From Synchiropus splendidus (lineage: Eukaryota > Chordata > Actinopteri > Syngnathiformes > Callionymidae): 64,000 bases of DNA. Location of the stretch: the NCBI RefSeq assembly GCF_027744825.2, contig NC_071339.1, forward strand, positions 26,583,501 to 26,647,500, read 5' to 3'. Shown here in pieces: positions 11,901-23,640 of the stretch. Each line of letters starts with the position of its first letter. Position 1 is the stretch's first letter. Under the pieces are notes generated by a model that worked only from the letters and a program-made list of their open reading frames with translations, made no database searches and had not been told where the DNA came from. The position numbers and the translations under genes are program-made.

Positions 11901-14207
11901 TTGTGTTTTTCCAGAAAAGTTACTCTTGATACATATATTTGGTGGTTTATTGTTTCTCCGGTATCCGTCCCAGATTCACTCCAAATTGATGAATAGTTAT
12001 AGGTTCCACATCTCTGCTGCGGGCCATGTTGTTCATCTCCCCATCATTTAAAAGCACTGGAATGTCATTCCATAATGGAAAAAATATGTTTTGTCGGGGC
12101 GCAAACTGTAAAACCTTATAAACAACTCACTGAAGTATGCAGAGCTCAGGGGATAAGAATCCAAAAAACAATTAGGTGAAGAACCATAAAAGGATTCTGA
12201 GTCGAAGAAACACTTAGTTGTATGTACTTTCCTCAGTCTCACTGGAGAAGAAGCAGCGAAAGAACCGTCACAGCTCTTTGCAACAACATGTAGTGGCTAC
12301 TTTGACACATACTGACGGGTGTGAACATGATCTTCCCATAGAGGACTCACACTGCGGGACATATGCTCCCTGTCGCAGTAACAGAAGCAGCTTATTAAAA
12401 TGCCGAGCGGCTGCCGTTTCATTACTGACAGACGTTTATTTAGTCGATGACGTGAAGCAGCTGCTGACAGACCTCCACTAAACACGTTGTTAGCGCAGAC
12501 TTCTGGACTCTCGCTCTCCCGCAGAAGATGACAGTCCACAGGTTTGATTCAATCATATAGTGGTAACGCTTCAACTGTTGCAGTGCGTAATGGGAGTTTG
12601 CTTGACCATGAAGACATGTTTGTCGGCCTTATATAGTCATACTGCGGTCCAGATGTGGCTCTCAAGTTTGAGGTGGGGTAAGGCAATTCGTATCCAAACA
12701 CACTAAAGTCACCTTGAGTTTCTGGATTTACAGATATGGTTGTCTCTTGTGACTAACATTTAATTCACATTAGTTTGTCATTTGTGCCGCTCTTCAGTCA
12801 CTCCTGAAACAACAAGTGTGAATGAAGAGTGGGAATGAAAAACAAGCTACAAATCCATCAGTGTGATTGTAACCATTTTCCTCCTCGTGGCCAGATGAAT
12901 GAAACCAGCAGCGGAAAGAGAATTCAAAGGCAAGGTCACGTAAAGTTTCCACGTATGTGTGGTTGTGTGGTTCCCTGTGTGTGTGAGGGAGCATAAATTT
13001 AAAAACCATTTCAGTCTCTACCGAAGAGCAGTGTAATTGGTGATCGGGTAAAGAGCCGCTGTGGCGGTTTGGAATGTGTCCACCACTTAGTTGGAAGAAT
13101 ATTTCCAATGCACTGCTCTTTTTCCTTCTCGCCGTGCTTCCATCCTGAACTCTAAATCTGTTTTCTGTTTGTGTTTATCTGCAGACAGAGGTTTTGAATG
13201 TTGAAGGGGGCACTTTAGTTTGATCACTTTCTAAACCCTCATCTGTTTCTTGGTCCTTAGGACCGTGATGTGGAGCTGTTATGACTTGAAGCTTTAATTC
13301 AAATGCAGGTCTCCAGGCCACAATTAATGACAAAATAAGAATTAAAAATAAATAAAAAGTCAATGGACCAACTTTTGACACAGTGTGCAAATACAGCACA
13401 GTGGACCCCTACTTCCTGGAAATGATCAACATTCTTACTGTAATACCCCACTAGCACCCTGGAAACAAGTGTTTCACATACATTTTCACCAGGAAACCAA
13501 GGATGTCAGGCCATTTGGAAGCAAAGAAGTAGAGAGGACCTTTGTCCTCTGTCAGGATCGTCATTCGTACTTCATGGTACTGCCATTTCAACTTCATTCT
13601 TCAAATTAATGTGCCTTTTTATACTTGTTTGGAAGCAGGTTTTTGTGTTCTCTCTCCACAGTCTTCTACTGAAACGTGACAGGCACCAGTACAGATGAAC
13701 TCCAAGTGGTGAACCAACATGATTTTCCAGAATATGAGTGTGCCCCTTTTTAAATTCAGAGGAAAAAAGTTCTGCTTCAATATATTTTGGCATCTGATCG
13801 TTAGCCATAGATATCATGCCTAACCATCGTTTTAAAGGGATTTTGACACCATTTTGTTGCTTTGGAAACATGAAAGTTGATTTTATTTTAGTGATTTGAT
13901 TGTATATTGTGTTTGCTCTCGTTTTTACTGGCAGTCTGTCCCGATCACAAATTGATTGATATGAACATATGAATATGAAACATATAAATTCACAAAAACA
14001 TGATCATGGGCTGCTGTCTGTTGATCAAGGTATCTTTTCAAATGAAGAGGTACTGTAAGCAAAATACAAAATGGCTGACTTGGCCTAGCAGCATTTTGAT
14101 GAGTGTGAATTCGGCGATCAATGCTGTTACACATCTATTATATCTATCTATTAAGGGGTGCTGAGGTTCACCTAATTTTTCTGTGGACCAATGTGTTTAT
14201 TTAGGAC
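5945..14207. other. Long non-coding stretch, no supported gene
   Basis: Over 8 kb with no recognisable coding exon or transposon. Several frames of 60-110 codons occur on both strands (for example 10238-10534 and 11234-11560), but none shows a family motif, a credible splice context or homology I recognise. Parts of 6460-6800 and 10130-10530 are less AT-rich than their surroundings and could be conserved non-coding DNA, which cannot be judged without alignment. Confidence 0.4.
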
Positions 14208-14331
14208 AATAACAGGAACAAACAGTCCATGTCCAGAGTGAAAAGGGTCGGTTCTGATCCGACCTGAATGTCTCTGGGTCCTGGAGACATACAGGTCATG
14301 AAGAGGTGGCAGACTGCAACCGATCACCTTT
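14208..14331 (-). mobile_element. L2-like LINE fragment, inverted
   Basis: Read on the minus strand, this stretch matches the 3' part of the other L2 copies. It contains AAGGTGATCGGTTGCAG, then GACCTGTATGTCTCCAGGAC, then CAGGTCGGATCAGAACCGAC and ATGGACTGTTTGTTCCT. These correspond to bases near 15885-15945 of the + strand copy and 38635-38745 of the later copy. It covers only about 120 bases with both ends missing. It lies head-to-head with the next L2 copy, about 960 bases away. Confidence 0.7.
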
Positions 14332-15289
14332 TTATTGGGGTCTTGTCAAGATGGTGCCGATGAAGCCTGGCCTGAAAATATTGTGTGTGTTAATTATCTT
14401 ATTTTTGTGTTTTGATGGAGCATTTGCGTGTTCTTATACACGGCTCAGTTGATGAATATCGCCTTCGCCGAATCTGACATGGTTCGTGCTTTTACTTCGT
14501 CACTTCCTGTGTTCCGGTTCCTCGTTTTCCTTTTTGCTTTCTCACTCCCTCCAGCTTCATGGCAGCGCAGCTGGTGCTCATTCCACTGATTGCCACTGCT
14601 GAGATTTATACACCTGGAGAACCAGCATGTGCTTCCAGATGATCGTCTTCTGTTCTCATGGTACATTCTCTCTTGATTGCGCCGTTTCCTTGTGACCCTG
14701 TTTATCTCTCTGTTTTGTTTTGCATTCATCTCCTCGTTCTGTCACCTTTGTCTTTCTTCTCACTCTATCTAGCTGTCCTATCGCTTGCTCCCTGTCATTA
14801 GCTCCGCGTTAGCTTCCTTGAGCGTTTGTTACTCGCTACTTTAGTTCAGCCTACGTGCTAGTTATTTCCTTGGTTAGTGTTTTTTCACTTCCACCGAGCT
14901 TCTTTAGTTTTGTACTAGCCTCGCTGAGTTATATCCGAGTGCATAGTTTTCTGTTGTCCCTGTTTGCAGCGCTATGTATCTCACGCCTGTTTTGGGCTTT
15001 TCCCTCTCCCTTTGTGTGTTGCGCTCCACTTCTGGTGTTGTCGACTTCCGTTCTCCTTATTGTTCGTGTATTATTTGTATTAAACTTGGTTAACTGTTAA
15101 CCTTGCTTGTCCCAGTCCTCTGAGTTCAAAGTCATCTGCTCACCTTAGCTTAGCAGTTATGACAGGATCGCTGCTACACATTGCTGCAAAACTCTGATAC
15201 CGCCCTCCCTCGAGCAGCACTGGGATTCTCTGACCACGTGATGGTTCATCAATGGTTCATTGTTCCCACATACAAGCTGAAGCTTGCAT
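14332..15289. other. T/C-rich spacer between two L2 fragments
   Basis: The region opens with GTCAAGATGGTGCCGATG, reminiscent of retroelement 5' leaders that begin near an AAGATGGCG motif. It continues as T/C-rich sequence with repeated TCTCT, GTTAGCTTCC and ACTCGCTACT. Near 15075-15170 it has ATTAAACTTGG, CCCAGTCCTCTGAGTTC and a TATGACAGGATC segment, a style I associate with promoter or 5' leader regions of fish retroelements. No coding domain is visible, and the 81-codon frame at 14855-15100 is compositional. The family is unknown. Confidence 0.3.
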
Positions 15290-16135
15290 AGCCTGTTGTG
15301 AGGAGCATGAAGATCTGGACAAGTGATGCTGTAGGAGCTGCAGACTTGTGTTCAGGGCTGCTACAGGGGTCTCCTCAGGGCTGTGTTCTCTCTCCATGGC
15401 TCTTCTCCATTTACACCAACTGCTGCACTTCCAGCCACCAGTCTGTGAAGCTGATCAAGTTTGCGGATGACACCATCATCGGGCTCATCTCAGATGGAGA
15501 TGAGTTGGCTTACAGGAGGGTGGTGGAGTGGCTGGTGTCCTGGTGCAGCCACAACAACCTGTAGCTGAACGCCCAGAAGACAGATCATGGACTCAGTAGA
15601 ATCACAGTTCCTCCGTCCCCTCTCATGTTGGCTGGTTTACCCATTGACATGGTGGACATCTGCTTCCTGGGAACCACCATCACCAGGGACCTCAAATGGG
15701 AGTTGACCATCAGGTCCCTCATCAGGAAGGACCAGCAGAGAATGTTCTTCATGCGGTAGTTAGAAGGTTGTTGGAGTTCTACACGGCCATCATCCAGTCC
15801 ATCCTCACCTCCTATCACGTCTGTTACAGCGGCGCCACCTCCAGGGACAAGAGCAGACTGCAGCGCATCGTGTGTGCTGAGAAGGTGATTGGTTGCAGCC
15901 TGCCACCTTTTCATGACCTGTATGTCTGTAGGACGCAGACACGTATTGTTCCTCTTCCGTCTGGCAGGAGGGTACGGTCGATCCAGACCAGCTTCTTCCC
16001 CTCGGCCGTTGTACTATTGAATTTGTGATCAGCCATTTTTTATTTTATTGACAGCACTTTATTCCAAACCACTTTCCTAGTTGGTGGGGTCCCCACTGAC
16101 CATGGCAATAAAGTTTAGTAAAGGTTCTGATCTGA
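15290..16135 (+). mobile_element. L2/Maui-like LINE, 5'-truncated
   Basis: A 5'-truncated non-LTR retrotransposon. It starts inside the reverse transcriptase and runs through the C-terminal coding region and short 3' UTR to GGCAATAAAGTTTAGTAAAGG followed by a degenerate GATTCTGATCTGATT tail. The 3' UTR core (CACTTTCCTAGTTGGTGG, CCCCACTGACCATGGCA) is shared with the copies at 24.4 and 38.9 kb, so all three belong to one family. The L2 clade is inferred from the reverse transcriptase sequence style and the ATTCTG-type tail, both from general knowledge of fish LINEs. It is broken by a stop codon and small deletions and is not active. Confidence 0.8.
15298..15930 (+). pseudogene. Decayed L2-like reverse transcriptase
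   Basis: This is part of the LINE polymerase, the enzyme that copies the element's RNA into DNA at the insertion site. The first frame (15298-15564) shows the GSPQGCVLSPWLFS motif and the catalytic box FADD at 15460-15471, followed by IIGLISDGDE and a WCSHNNL segment. The frame ends at a TAG where the later copy has GAG (NNL-stop instead of NNLEL). A short deletion follows at AAGACAG. A second frame further on (about 15696-16028) carries the downstream region, with YSGATSRDKSRLQRIV and EKVIGCSLPP. The N-terminal endonuclease and most finger motifs are absent. It is a non-functional relic; the FADD box itself is intact. Confidence 0.8.
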
Positions 16136-18437
16136 TTTTGTCTGGAGATTCATCATGTTGGAACAGGAAAGATTGTGTTGCTCCTGTTCGCTAAGTGACC
16201 CTCTCGCTGTTCCAGACTTTCATCAGCTCATCATCTTCAGGGTTAAAGATGATGTCACTTCGTAAAAGAGGAAATATGGGGTTAAAGAGGGATTCCTAGC
16301 AACAGATCGAAGTAGTAAAGAGAAGAGGCTTCTGAAGGCCATGACACAAACCAGCAACAGATGCTTAGGTGAGTGTATGAATCCTCGGCTCTTCAGCGGC
16401 AGACCTTGGCTGCACACTTTTTTGTTTCTCCGACACCGTCCCTTCAGACTGCCCGCACTAGCATCTTTGGAGTCCAAATCAACACCAAGCCATGTGATCT
16501 AGTGAACACATGTTTATATTCCCACTGACGTTTTGAGGTAAGTGAGAGGCTTTACCTCAGTGACCAGCTGAGATGTCTGTCATAACAACCTATTTTGGGA
16601 ACATTCCCCTTCTTTTTATCAGGACTGTTGTCAAAATATGAGAAGCTTGCTGCGATCATCCACATGGAGGACGACCGCTGCTTTTGGATGCACTCTCGCT
16701 TGCAGGTGAATTCAAAGATGTGTTGTAGGTCAAGAGTTAAGCTTCAGAGAAAACTCTCCTGCTGCGAGCTGTCAAATCATGGATTACCGTTGTCAGTTAA
16801 ATTCCCCAACAACGATGATGTCGATATATCATATTGGATATTTGTTAATCTGATGTCTGAATTCTGTCTTGAATCCAGCCTTTCTACACTGTTCCCCTAA
16901 CATATCGCTCATATGCCAGAGTTCACTACATGAATTTTAATAAAATAGAAGAAATAGGCTGCTGATAGCAGCACTAATAGCTCCAGTGTTTTCTGCCTCA
17001 TTTGATTTGCACAACACCTCGAACCTCGAGTCTCCTGTGATGAAAACGAAGGTTTAGGTCTGACTCTGGATCATGAATCTTGTCACTCATCTAATAGCCG
17101 GCATGAAGGAGGAGAAGGAGTTCAGCCGGTGTCCTGACCTGTCAACCTGGCGATAAATCTTCCTCCCAAACGCCCTTTCATTACTGAAAAGGAGCCAATA
17201 AACATGTTATTTACTGCTCTGAGATGCGTTGAGTAATTCAGGTTCCCAGCAGGTTGTGAGTCACTCTGAGCCCACAACTCCTTCTATGTCGACAACACAG
17301 TCTTGGTTTAATCATCCTGGTGGCAGTCAACACGCAACTTAACTCGGCGAAGTTCCAATACCATGTCAGGCGGCTTTTAACTAATTCTGTTCTCAATTAA
17401 AACTGTTTGAATATTCTTAAGACTGCAATACCTCAGCTGTTACCAAGTGTGTTTGTTTCTTAATACAAACCCTTTATTACTTATGTTGTACTTTTTTTGC
17501 ATTCATGTCATGCGGATCAATATTTGACGTTCTGCGAAATCATGCATGAGTTAAGTTTGATGTTTGCAGAATAGGATCCCGACATGTAGAAAGTAACGCT
17601 CCGCAGTCGACTCATAGACGAGATGATTTGATGGGCTTGTCTATATCTGAGGAACACTCAGGTTTTGGCATTTCACGTCTGTGCTTCGATTCCTTAGACA
17701 GAATGAAGCAGCAGAGGCTGACAAGTAAGTCCTTAACATGGAGGAGAGGATGAACGACTGAGTATGCACTCTCTTCTCTCCATAATTAAATGGAATCCCG
17801 AGTATAAATCTGTGACTCACACGTGTATGAATGACTGTGACTCAAATCCAAAGCAGACATGATGCAATACAGTACCTCATACAGTACTTCGTCCATACTG
17901 TAGATATCAGAATTGTGCTGTATTTTGTGCGAGGGACGACTCAAGTGTGTCCCAAGAAGGGTCTGGCTGCGGCTTGGGTGTTTCGGTCATGACATAAGAT
18001 GGCCTATTGGGGTGCAATCGCACATTGTTTTGCAAGGCATACTGGATACGATGGCATTTCCCTTTCTAGAATGTTCGCAAATGAAATGAAATGAACTCTA
18101 AACCAGACCTCAGCCTGGACATTACCCAGATGAGGGGTTAGGGCATATGGCGGCGCTCCTTTTGCTCTGGATGCTTGCTTTCATGCCACTTATATGGCAC
18201 CAACAAGTATGCACTGTGAGTGAAATGCATGATTGGATAAGGTGCTTCATGTATGAATCAAGTGAGTACTAGCGGTGAGAACTCATCATAACCCCCCACA
18301 CGTCTTGTCCCTACCCCTTCCTTTTGGATGTCACACCAAAGAGCACACATTTGACTACATCCAAACGCCCATCTGTTAACAGAGGCTGATTTTCCATCAA
18401 CATTGGACGCAAAATTTCTACGATAGTCAATATGCGT
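16136..18437. other. Non-coding sequence, nothing certain
   Basis: No supported gene. A small hairpin with TGAGGTAA and TTACCTCA arms sits at 16534-16559; it is too short to be called a microRNA precursor. The stretch 17090-17280 is of mixed composition and could be regulatory. Confidence 0.4.
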
Positions 18438-18482
18438 AGTTGTAATCGATGAATCGCCTTCAGTGATTCACCGATTACAACT
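18438..18482. repeat. Strong 18-bp inverted repeat (hairpin)
   Basis: The arms AGTTGTAATCGATGAATC (18438-18455) and GATTCACCGATTACAACT (18465-18482) are inverted copies matching at 17 of 18 positions around a 9-base loop. No bacterial-style terminator is expected in this genome. It could be the core of a small foldback element or a chance palindrome under selection. The flanks show no further inverted similarity and no clear target duplication. Confidence 0.8.
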
Positions 18483-20680
18483 TCAGTGCAAGACATTTTA
18501 GTTAATTTGTTCCACAGGAAACCCCCTGGTGGACACTAATGTCACAGGAAATATAAAACAGTATACATATAGGTAAGAGATCATGTGTATTCGTTTGAGA
18601 CAAGACATCAGTGATAATGTAAGAAACAACTACTGACTTCATTTTCTGCAGAAGGATAATAATGCTGAAGGCAAAACACACACCAAACCTTGCACCTAGC
18701 TGCTGCAGGACTACTGGATAACAAGCATTGGTTCACACGCACAAGCACACAAACAGGCAAACTTACATCACATCATGAATCCACACATAGACATGTTTTC
18801 AGCCAACACACTCTTTGTGACTCGGAATAAAGAGAATCCAGATGTCAGTGCAGGTCGAAGAGGCACACATCGTGCCTCCAACCCGTTGTGAGGAACAACT
18901 CAGTCAACACAATCTTCACTCAACACACTTCATTTACTCATTTTTACACAAATGTTTGTTTACATCCAGACTTTCACGCAGTGCCATTAAAATGCCATCC
19001 TGGCGTTTGAACCAGTTCGCAGTGATGACAACGTTGTATGACGATCAAATTTGGAGCTGCAGGCCCGCTGAATTCAGCAGTGAGGGATCTGAAACATTTT
19101 TTTCTGACACTCCATATCAATCATAAACCAGAGATGATATCATATTAAGAGCCAGCAAGCTGTAAATTCACTAGCTTCTAAGCGGATGACACAAGATTAC
19201 AGGATCTCAGCATCTACAGGGAGAGTCCAGGTCTGCCTTTGGGGGTTCCCACTGCTCAACATCACAGTGATCTGATGTGATTTGAAGAATTCTCTTCTAT
19301 CTTGCAAACCTGCAACATAGACAGGAGGTCATTAGCTGTTCCAAGCAACAAAAGTCTGATGCACAAACTTTGGTTATACAAGTACAAATTTAGTCTTAAA
19401 GTTTTTCTTCAGGTACATGTACAGATACTGGACAAGCCATTTTTCCTGCATGAAAAAAGTGCTCTTTTACTGAAGCCATTAAAAAAAAAAACAAAAAAAA
19501 AAAAACCCAAAAAAGTCTCAAGTAAATGTAAGCAAATGTATTTTGGTATGTGACAGATCCCCAAGAAACATTCCCTGGCCTTCGGCGACATTAAATACAT
19601 TAGTGCTACTAAGCAACATTGCTCCTGTTGCGACGAGACTAAAATGGAATTCCGGCAGCACCATTTATTTTATTTTACAATTCTATTTTTTCCTGAAAAT
19701 TTCCCGAGTACTCATTTTGATATTAACTTTCTGATACTACTTTTCCGGATCTGACATTGATAGAACATTGTATGGAGACTGAGCAAATGAACGTCAATTT
19801 AACATAAAAGGAAGCAGATGAAAATGACATTGTAGCAATATTGGTTGAATATTGATGTTCGCTCATGCGTCTGCTTTTTCTCAGCGTTCTCTCTGAGACC
19901 GAAGGAAGTTTCACCTCCAGATGTTTGGACCGAAATGTTCCGTACAAGAAAGAACACGGTAGAAATGATCATTTTCAATCCAGACTGAACCTGGTAGGAG
20001 TCGTAAACGCCGCATCTGGTGCGGCGGTTCTATCAGAGCCGACTTTATGGAGGCTTATTATCACATTGTTACCTGCTTCACAAATAATTAAGTGTTACGA
20101 CCTCAGAGCACCTGGCGTTCCTCTCCCATCTAACCTGTTTCCATCTCTATTCCCAGAGACTCATTTGAGTCATTTTGCTCTCACTCTGAAGGAAAAGCAG
20201 AAAAAGAAAACAAAAAACGTCAGAATGTGCTCCATACCCATCTGACAGACATGATTACGTTTTTATAGTGGAAAAAAGGAGAAGACACATATTGACTCAC
20301 TTATTGTAAGACCTCTCCCTGGCTATTGAATCTCACACATACCTGCGATCAGATGAAGTATGAAGTCTCCTGGGAATATCCCAGGTCTCTCAATCCCAGC
20401 TCAGCTTGTTAGGTGGAAAAATGAATGAAAACAAACAAAGTTAAAGGCATAAATAAAATAAGACACCACTACAAATTATTATTATTTCTAATTTTTCCAA
20501 TTAAAGGAAGCGAGAGAAAGGTAAACATCATCTTACAGTATCAATATATATAAGCAGTTTACAAAGGCACAACCTTTATTTTACAAAGATGATCAAGAAT
20601 CCCTGCCTTGTGCCATGTGTAATAGTTAACAAACGTCTCAGCTTTCATGTAATAAATGAGAAACGCACATCGCTGCGCCT
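18483..20680. other. Non-coding sequence with A-rich run
   Basis: No supported gene. A CTCF-like motif (ACCCCCTGGTGG) lies at 18521-18532. An A-rich run interrupted by single C bases lies at about 19481-19515. A 126-codon frame at 19865-20245 has no recognisable domain. Confidence 0.4.
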
Positions 20681-20689
20681 TCACGTATT

Positions 20690-20870
20690 CGTTTTCCCGC
20701 TGACAGCTGCTGACCTCTGCTGGTTAAAACGGGGACTGGCAAATGAATAATTTCTCTCGTGTTGCTACTGTCATTTGTCAGCTTTATCCGAGGCCCATTA
20801 AAGCTAGACGGGGACTGTTGTCAGAACATCCATTGAAGCTGCCTGGCTGAGTGAATGTGTGCATGTCAGA
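20690..20870. promoter_or_regulatory. Candidate conserved non-coding element
   Basis: Balanced composition with CAGCTGCTGACC, GCAAATGAATAATTT and CCCATTAAAGC. These resemble E-box, octamer/homeodomain and TAAA-type transcription-factor sites packed together, unlike the flanking AT-rich DNA. This is a compositional impression only. Confidence 0.22.
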
Positions 20871-21499
20871 GCCTGTGAGACCTGACAGGTGAGCACCCTA
20901 CTTCCCGCCCCCCAACTTGTGACGTCACACTCTCCATGACCCTGGTTTGCTATGAAACACATTTATTCATTAGAGGTGTTTATTATTCAGCCTTAGGCCC
21001 TGTTACTGCTGTTATTGATACTCTGTGCCTCAACAACTGTAGGAATCAGCGTAGATCAGGATGATGAGATGTGATCCAGAAACAACGTTCTGTGATACGC
21101 AGAAGTGAGTGAAGCGAACCTCTGAGGAGCAGCTGACTGTCCATGTGTCCATTACTGCTTCCCTCGTCACACATGGCCGCTTAATTCATCACTAACTCAC
21201 GGTGACTGGAAGCGTCTCACAGTCGATTTTCTCATGCCCACATCTCTGGCCCAGGGTCGTGGGGATTGGTGCGCCAAACCTTTGACGGAACTTCTCTTGT
21301 TCTTCTTGTTGATGGAGTCACGGAGAGCGTGTCAAGGCGCAGACGACTGTGATAAAGACTGATGTTGAGGATGGGAAAGAAAATAGACATTAAATTGTTG
21401 GTTGGATGTGTGGTGGTCAAGATGAGGGGCACGAAAGGCGTGAATAAAAGATCTGCGAAGGTCGACGACCAAAAAGCGCCCATGCCCTAGACACCGTTA
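20871..21499. other. Non-coding sequence, nothing recognised
   Basis: No supported gene. The 83-codon minus-strand frame at 21232-21483 has no domain, and no splice sites bound it. Confidence 0.4.
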
Positions 21500-21830
21500 G
21501 TACAAATATGGCTACTTCTCCTATGCAACGTTAGTACTGCTCCTCACCCACTCCTTCTCCTAAAATTTCAAAACATCTTTTGCTTCTGCTGCTTCTGCCA
21601 CGTCTTCAGCAAAACTACTACTTCTGCTGTCAGTTGTGCTGTAACCACTGTGTCTCCCAGTACTTCTACAAATACTACTTCATCCTACTACAACTAATCT
21701 TGCTCTTCCAAGCGCAACTGCAGCTTTCAATACTGCTACTATTAGTACTTATTCAGGTACTTTGTCTAGCATACTTCTACTTCAGCTGTCGCCACTACTA
21801 CTAATTCCACTACTACCATACACACTGTTA
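21500..21830 (+). repeat. Imperfect (TAC/TTC/TGC)n trinucleotide-rich tract
   Basis: About 330 bases with repeated CTACTACTTCTGCTG-like words: CTTCTGCTGCTTCTGCC, AAAACTACTACTTCTGCTG, AATACTACTTCATCCTACT, ACTACTACTAATTCCACT. The period is roughly three bases, heavily degraded. The open frame over it (Leu, Tyr, Phe and Gln rich) is a by-product of the repeat and not a gene. Confidence 0.6.
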
Positions 21831-22897
21831 TGAATGCAGTATCTGGTTTGACAACCACTGGTGGCTGTTTTATGTTTTAGTTTCAAGATGTTTTGACCTT
21901 TGACCGCTGGCCAATTCCTCCTCAACCATGCATTGTGGCAGATAGGAACATGCAGCAAGTAGAGAACATAGGCCTTTTATTTTCTTCCTGCTATGATTTC
22001 ACATTCCGATGTGAGACTGGTGAAGGGGTAGTTCAGCAGGTGCTGCTGTCCTGATCACCTACTCTTGTCAGTGGTGAGGCACCATGACTCTAAATTTGGA
22101 AAATTGAAGATCTGAATCGTTTAACTTTTCAATGTGATAATAAGGCTGGAACTTTAAGAGATGAATTTTGAGTAACTAACTGCAGACCAGAAGAATTCAT
22201 TGATCCAAACAACACTGATTATTGTGAATAAACTTTCTTTTGAACCCTGTCCAACCTCAGTGATGTTCAAGAACAAGAGGAAATGAAGCTGTTGACGCCG
22301 CTACTTTCAGTTAGCTTGACACTCACCCCCTCTGAGCTAAGATGCTATTTTGGTTTATTAAGGAAGCATGCATGCAGTATGGATGTAGGACTGTAGGTAT
22401 GCAACATGTTTTGTTACGTGAGCTGAAAACTGTTGTTACCAACACTGCGTACAAGGGTTGCTATGGCAATGTGTGTCCTGACGGCATGGTTATTATTCAG
22501 ATGAAGCAACTCATTGAGCGTTTGGTTGAGGTGTCTTATGTTGCATGAATAATTTGTCGCAAAGCATTCACTCCTGCGAAGGACCGAATCAGGCGCTGGG
22601 ACACTGTGCTGACACCCGGAGTGAAGACACAGCAGAATCCTTTATCTGTGGCCCGACAGAGAGAATGAAGGGACAAAAACAATTAAGAAGAATGTCTCGC
22701 TGCCAGAAAAAGGGATATGAAATTCATTCCGCTGCTCACCAGGACAGAAACATAAATGGTGAGACACAAGTGAGCAAAGGAACAGGGGCTTCTTTTATTC
22801 ATGATGAAGATAAATAGAGGCTATTGTGACGCGTGTAAAATGTGTTACAACCTTTAAAAAATGACTGCAGGAATGATACAATGTATTGGATTGGTTC

Positions 22898-22903
<6 letters not shown>
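21831..22903. other. Non-coding sequence, nothing recognised
   Basis: No supported exon, RNA gene or transposon. Adjacent frames at 22342-22548 and 22545-22817 lack family motifs. Confidence 0.4.

Positions 22904-22977
<74 letters not shown>
22904..22977 (+). repeat. (AT)n microsatellite
   Basis: About 37 uninterrupted AT units, giving an artefactual Tyr-Ile repeat in translation. It is likely to be length-polymorphic. Confidence 0.95.
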
Positions 22978-22985
<8 letters not shown>

Positions 22986-23425
22986 GTATATGTACAAATC
23001 CTCAGTCCAATTTCTTTCCCTGAAATTCATACTTGGATAAATGGATTATCAGTCCCAGTGAAATCCACCAGTAAGAATTTGGATCCATCCGTTCCTGAAG
23101 CTCGACTGGGATGGGGTTCTTTTGTTTGACTTCAGCAGAAGAAGGAAGGTCATTCATCTGCCATTTGTTCTGAGCCTGAAAACAAGATGCCTGCGTCATA
23201 CTTGTTCGCGAGGAGCTCGAACTGGAAGGTAAGTTTAAAACCAGAAACGTCGACACCTGGTGAAGTAATCGTTAGGCAATTTCGATTCATCAAGAAGCTC
23301 ATCAGCGACATGCAGGTGTCATCCAATAATCTGGCGAGTTTGTTCCGATTAAAGTCACAATTGATGAAGGAAGACGAAGGGAGACTCTGTGCAGGGGAAG
23401 TCTCTGAGTGCGACTCGACTCCTGG
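22978..23425. other. Non-coding; one isolated splice-donor-like site
   Basis: An ATG frame from 23187 reaches a good donor sequence (GAAG followed by GTAAGTTT near 23227-23235). No acceptor, signal peptide or recognisable protein accompanies it, so it is not called as an exon. Confidence 0.35.
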
Positions 23426-23429
23426 GCGA

Positions 23430-23640
23430 TGAGATGCAAGCGTGCAGCTCCCTGACCCATCCGCTCCTTTTAATGAGGCGGATGGAAAGTGAGTGGCCTC
23501 ACGCCTGGTGCCAGCGTTATATGCTTCTTCAGCTGGCCTCGCGCGAAAATGAATTAAAAGTTAAGTTAATTAAGCGGCCGTGTTAGTAGAGCAGGCGGGA
23601 GGGAGCCAAATCAATTAGCTATTGGCAGGAGAGACACTGT
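23430..23640. promoter_or_regulatory. Candidate conserved non-coding element
   Basis: Contains clustered homeodomain-type words: TTTTAATGAGGCGG, GTTAAGTTAATTAAGCGGCC and CAAATCAATTAGCTATTGG. Between them is GC-richer sequence with CpGs. This style is typical of vertebrate developmental enhancers. The call is by inspection only. Confidence 0.25.

Noticed and set aside
16534..16559. TGAGGTAA/TTACCTCA hairpin resembling a let-7-type seed
   Set aside because: Arms are only 8 bases and the rest of the microRNA sequence and precursor stem is absent.
19865..20245. 126-codon + strand frame
   Set aside because: No recognisable domain, no codon bias and no splice or promoter context; expected by chance in 64 kb.
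22842..23129. Frame encoding a long Tyr-Ile repeat
   Set aside because: Translation of an (AT)n microsatellite.
23187..23235. ATG frame ending at a consensus GTAAGT donor, considered as a first exon
   Set aside because: The peptide has no signal sequence or recognisable motif, there is no promoter-like composition, and isolated GTAAGT words are common.
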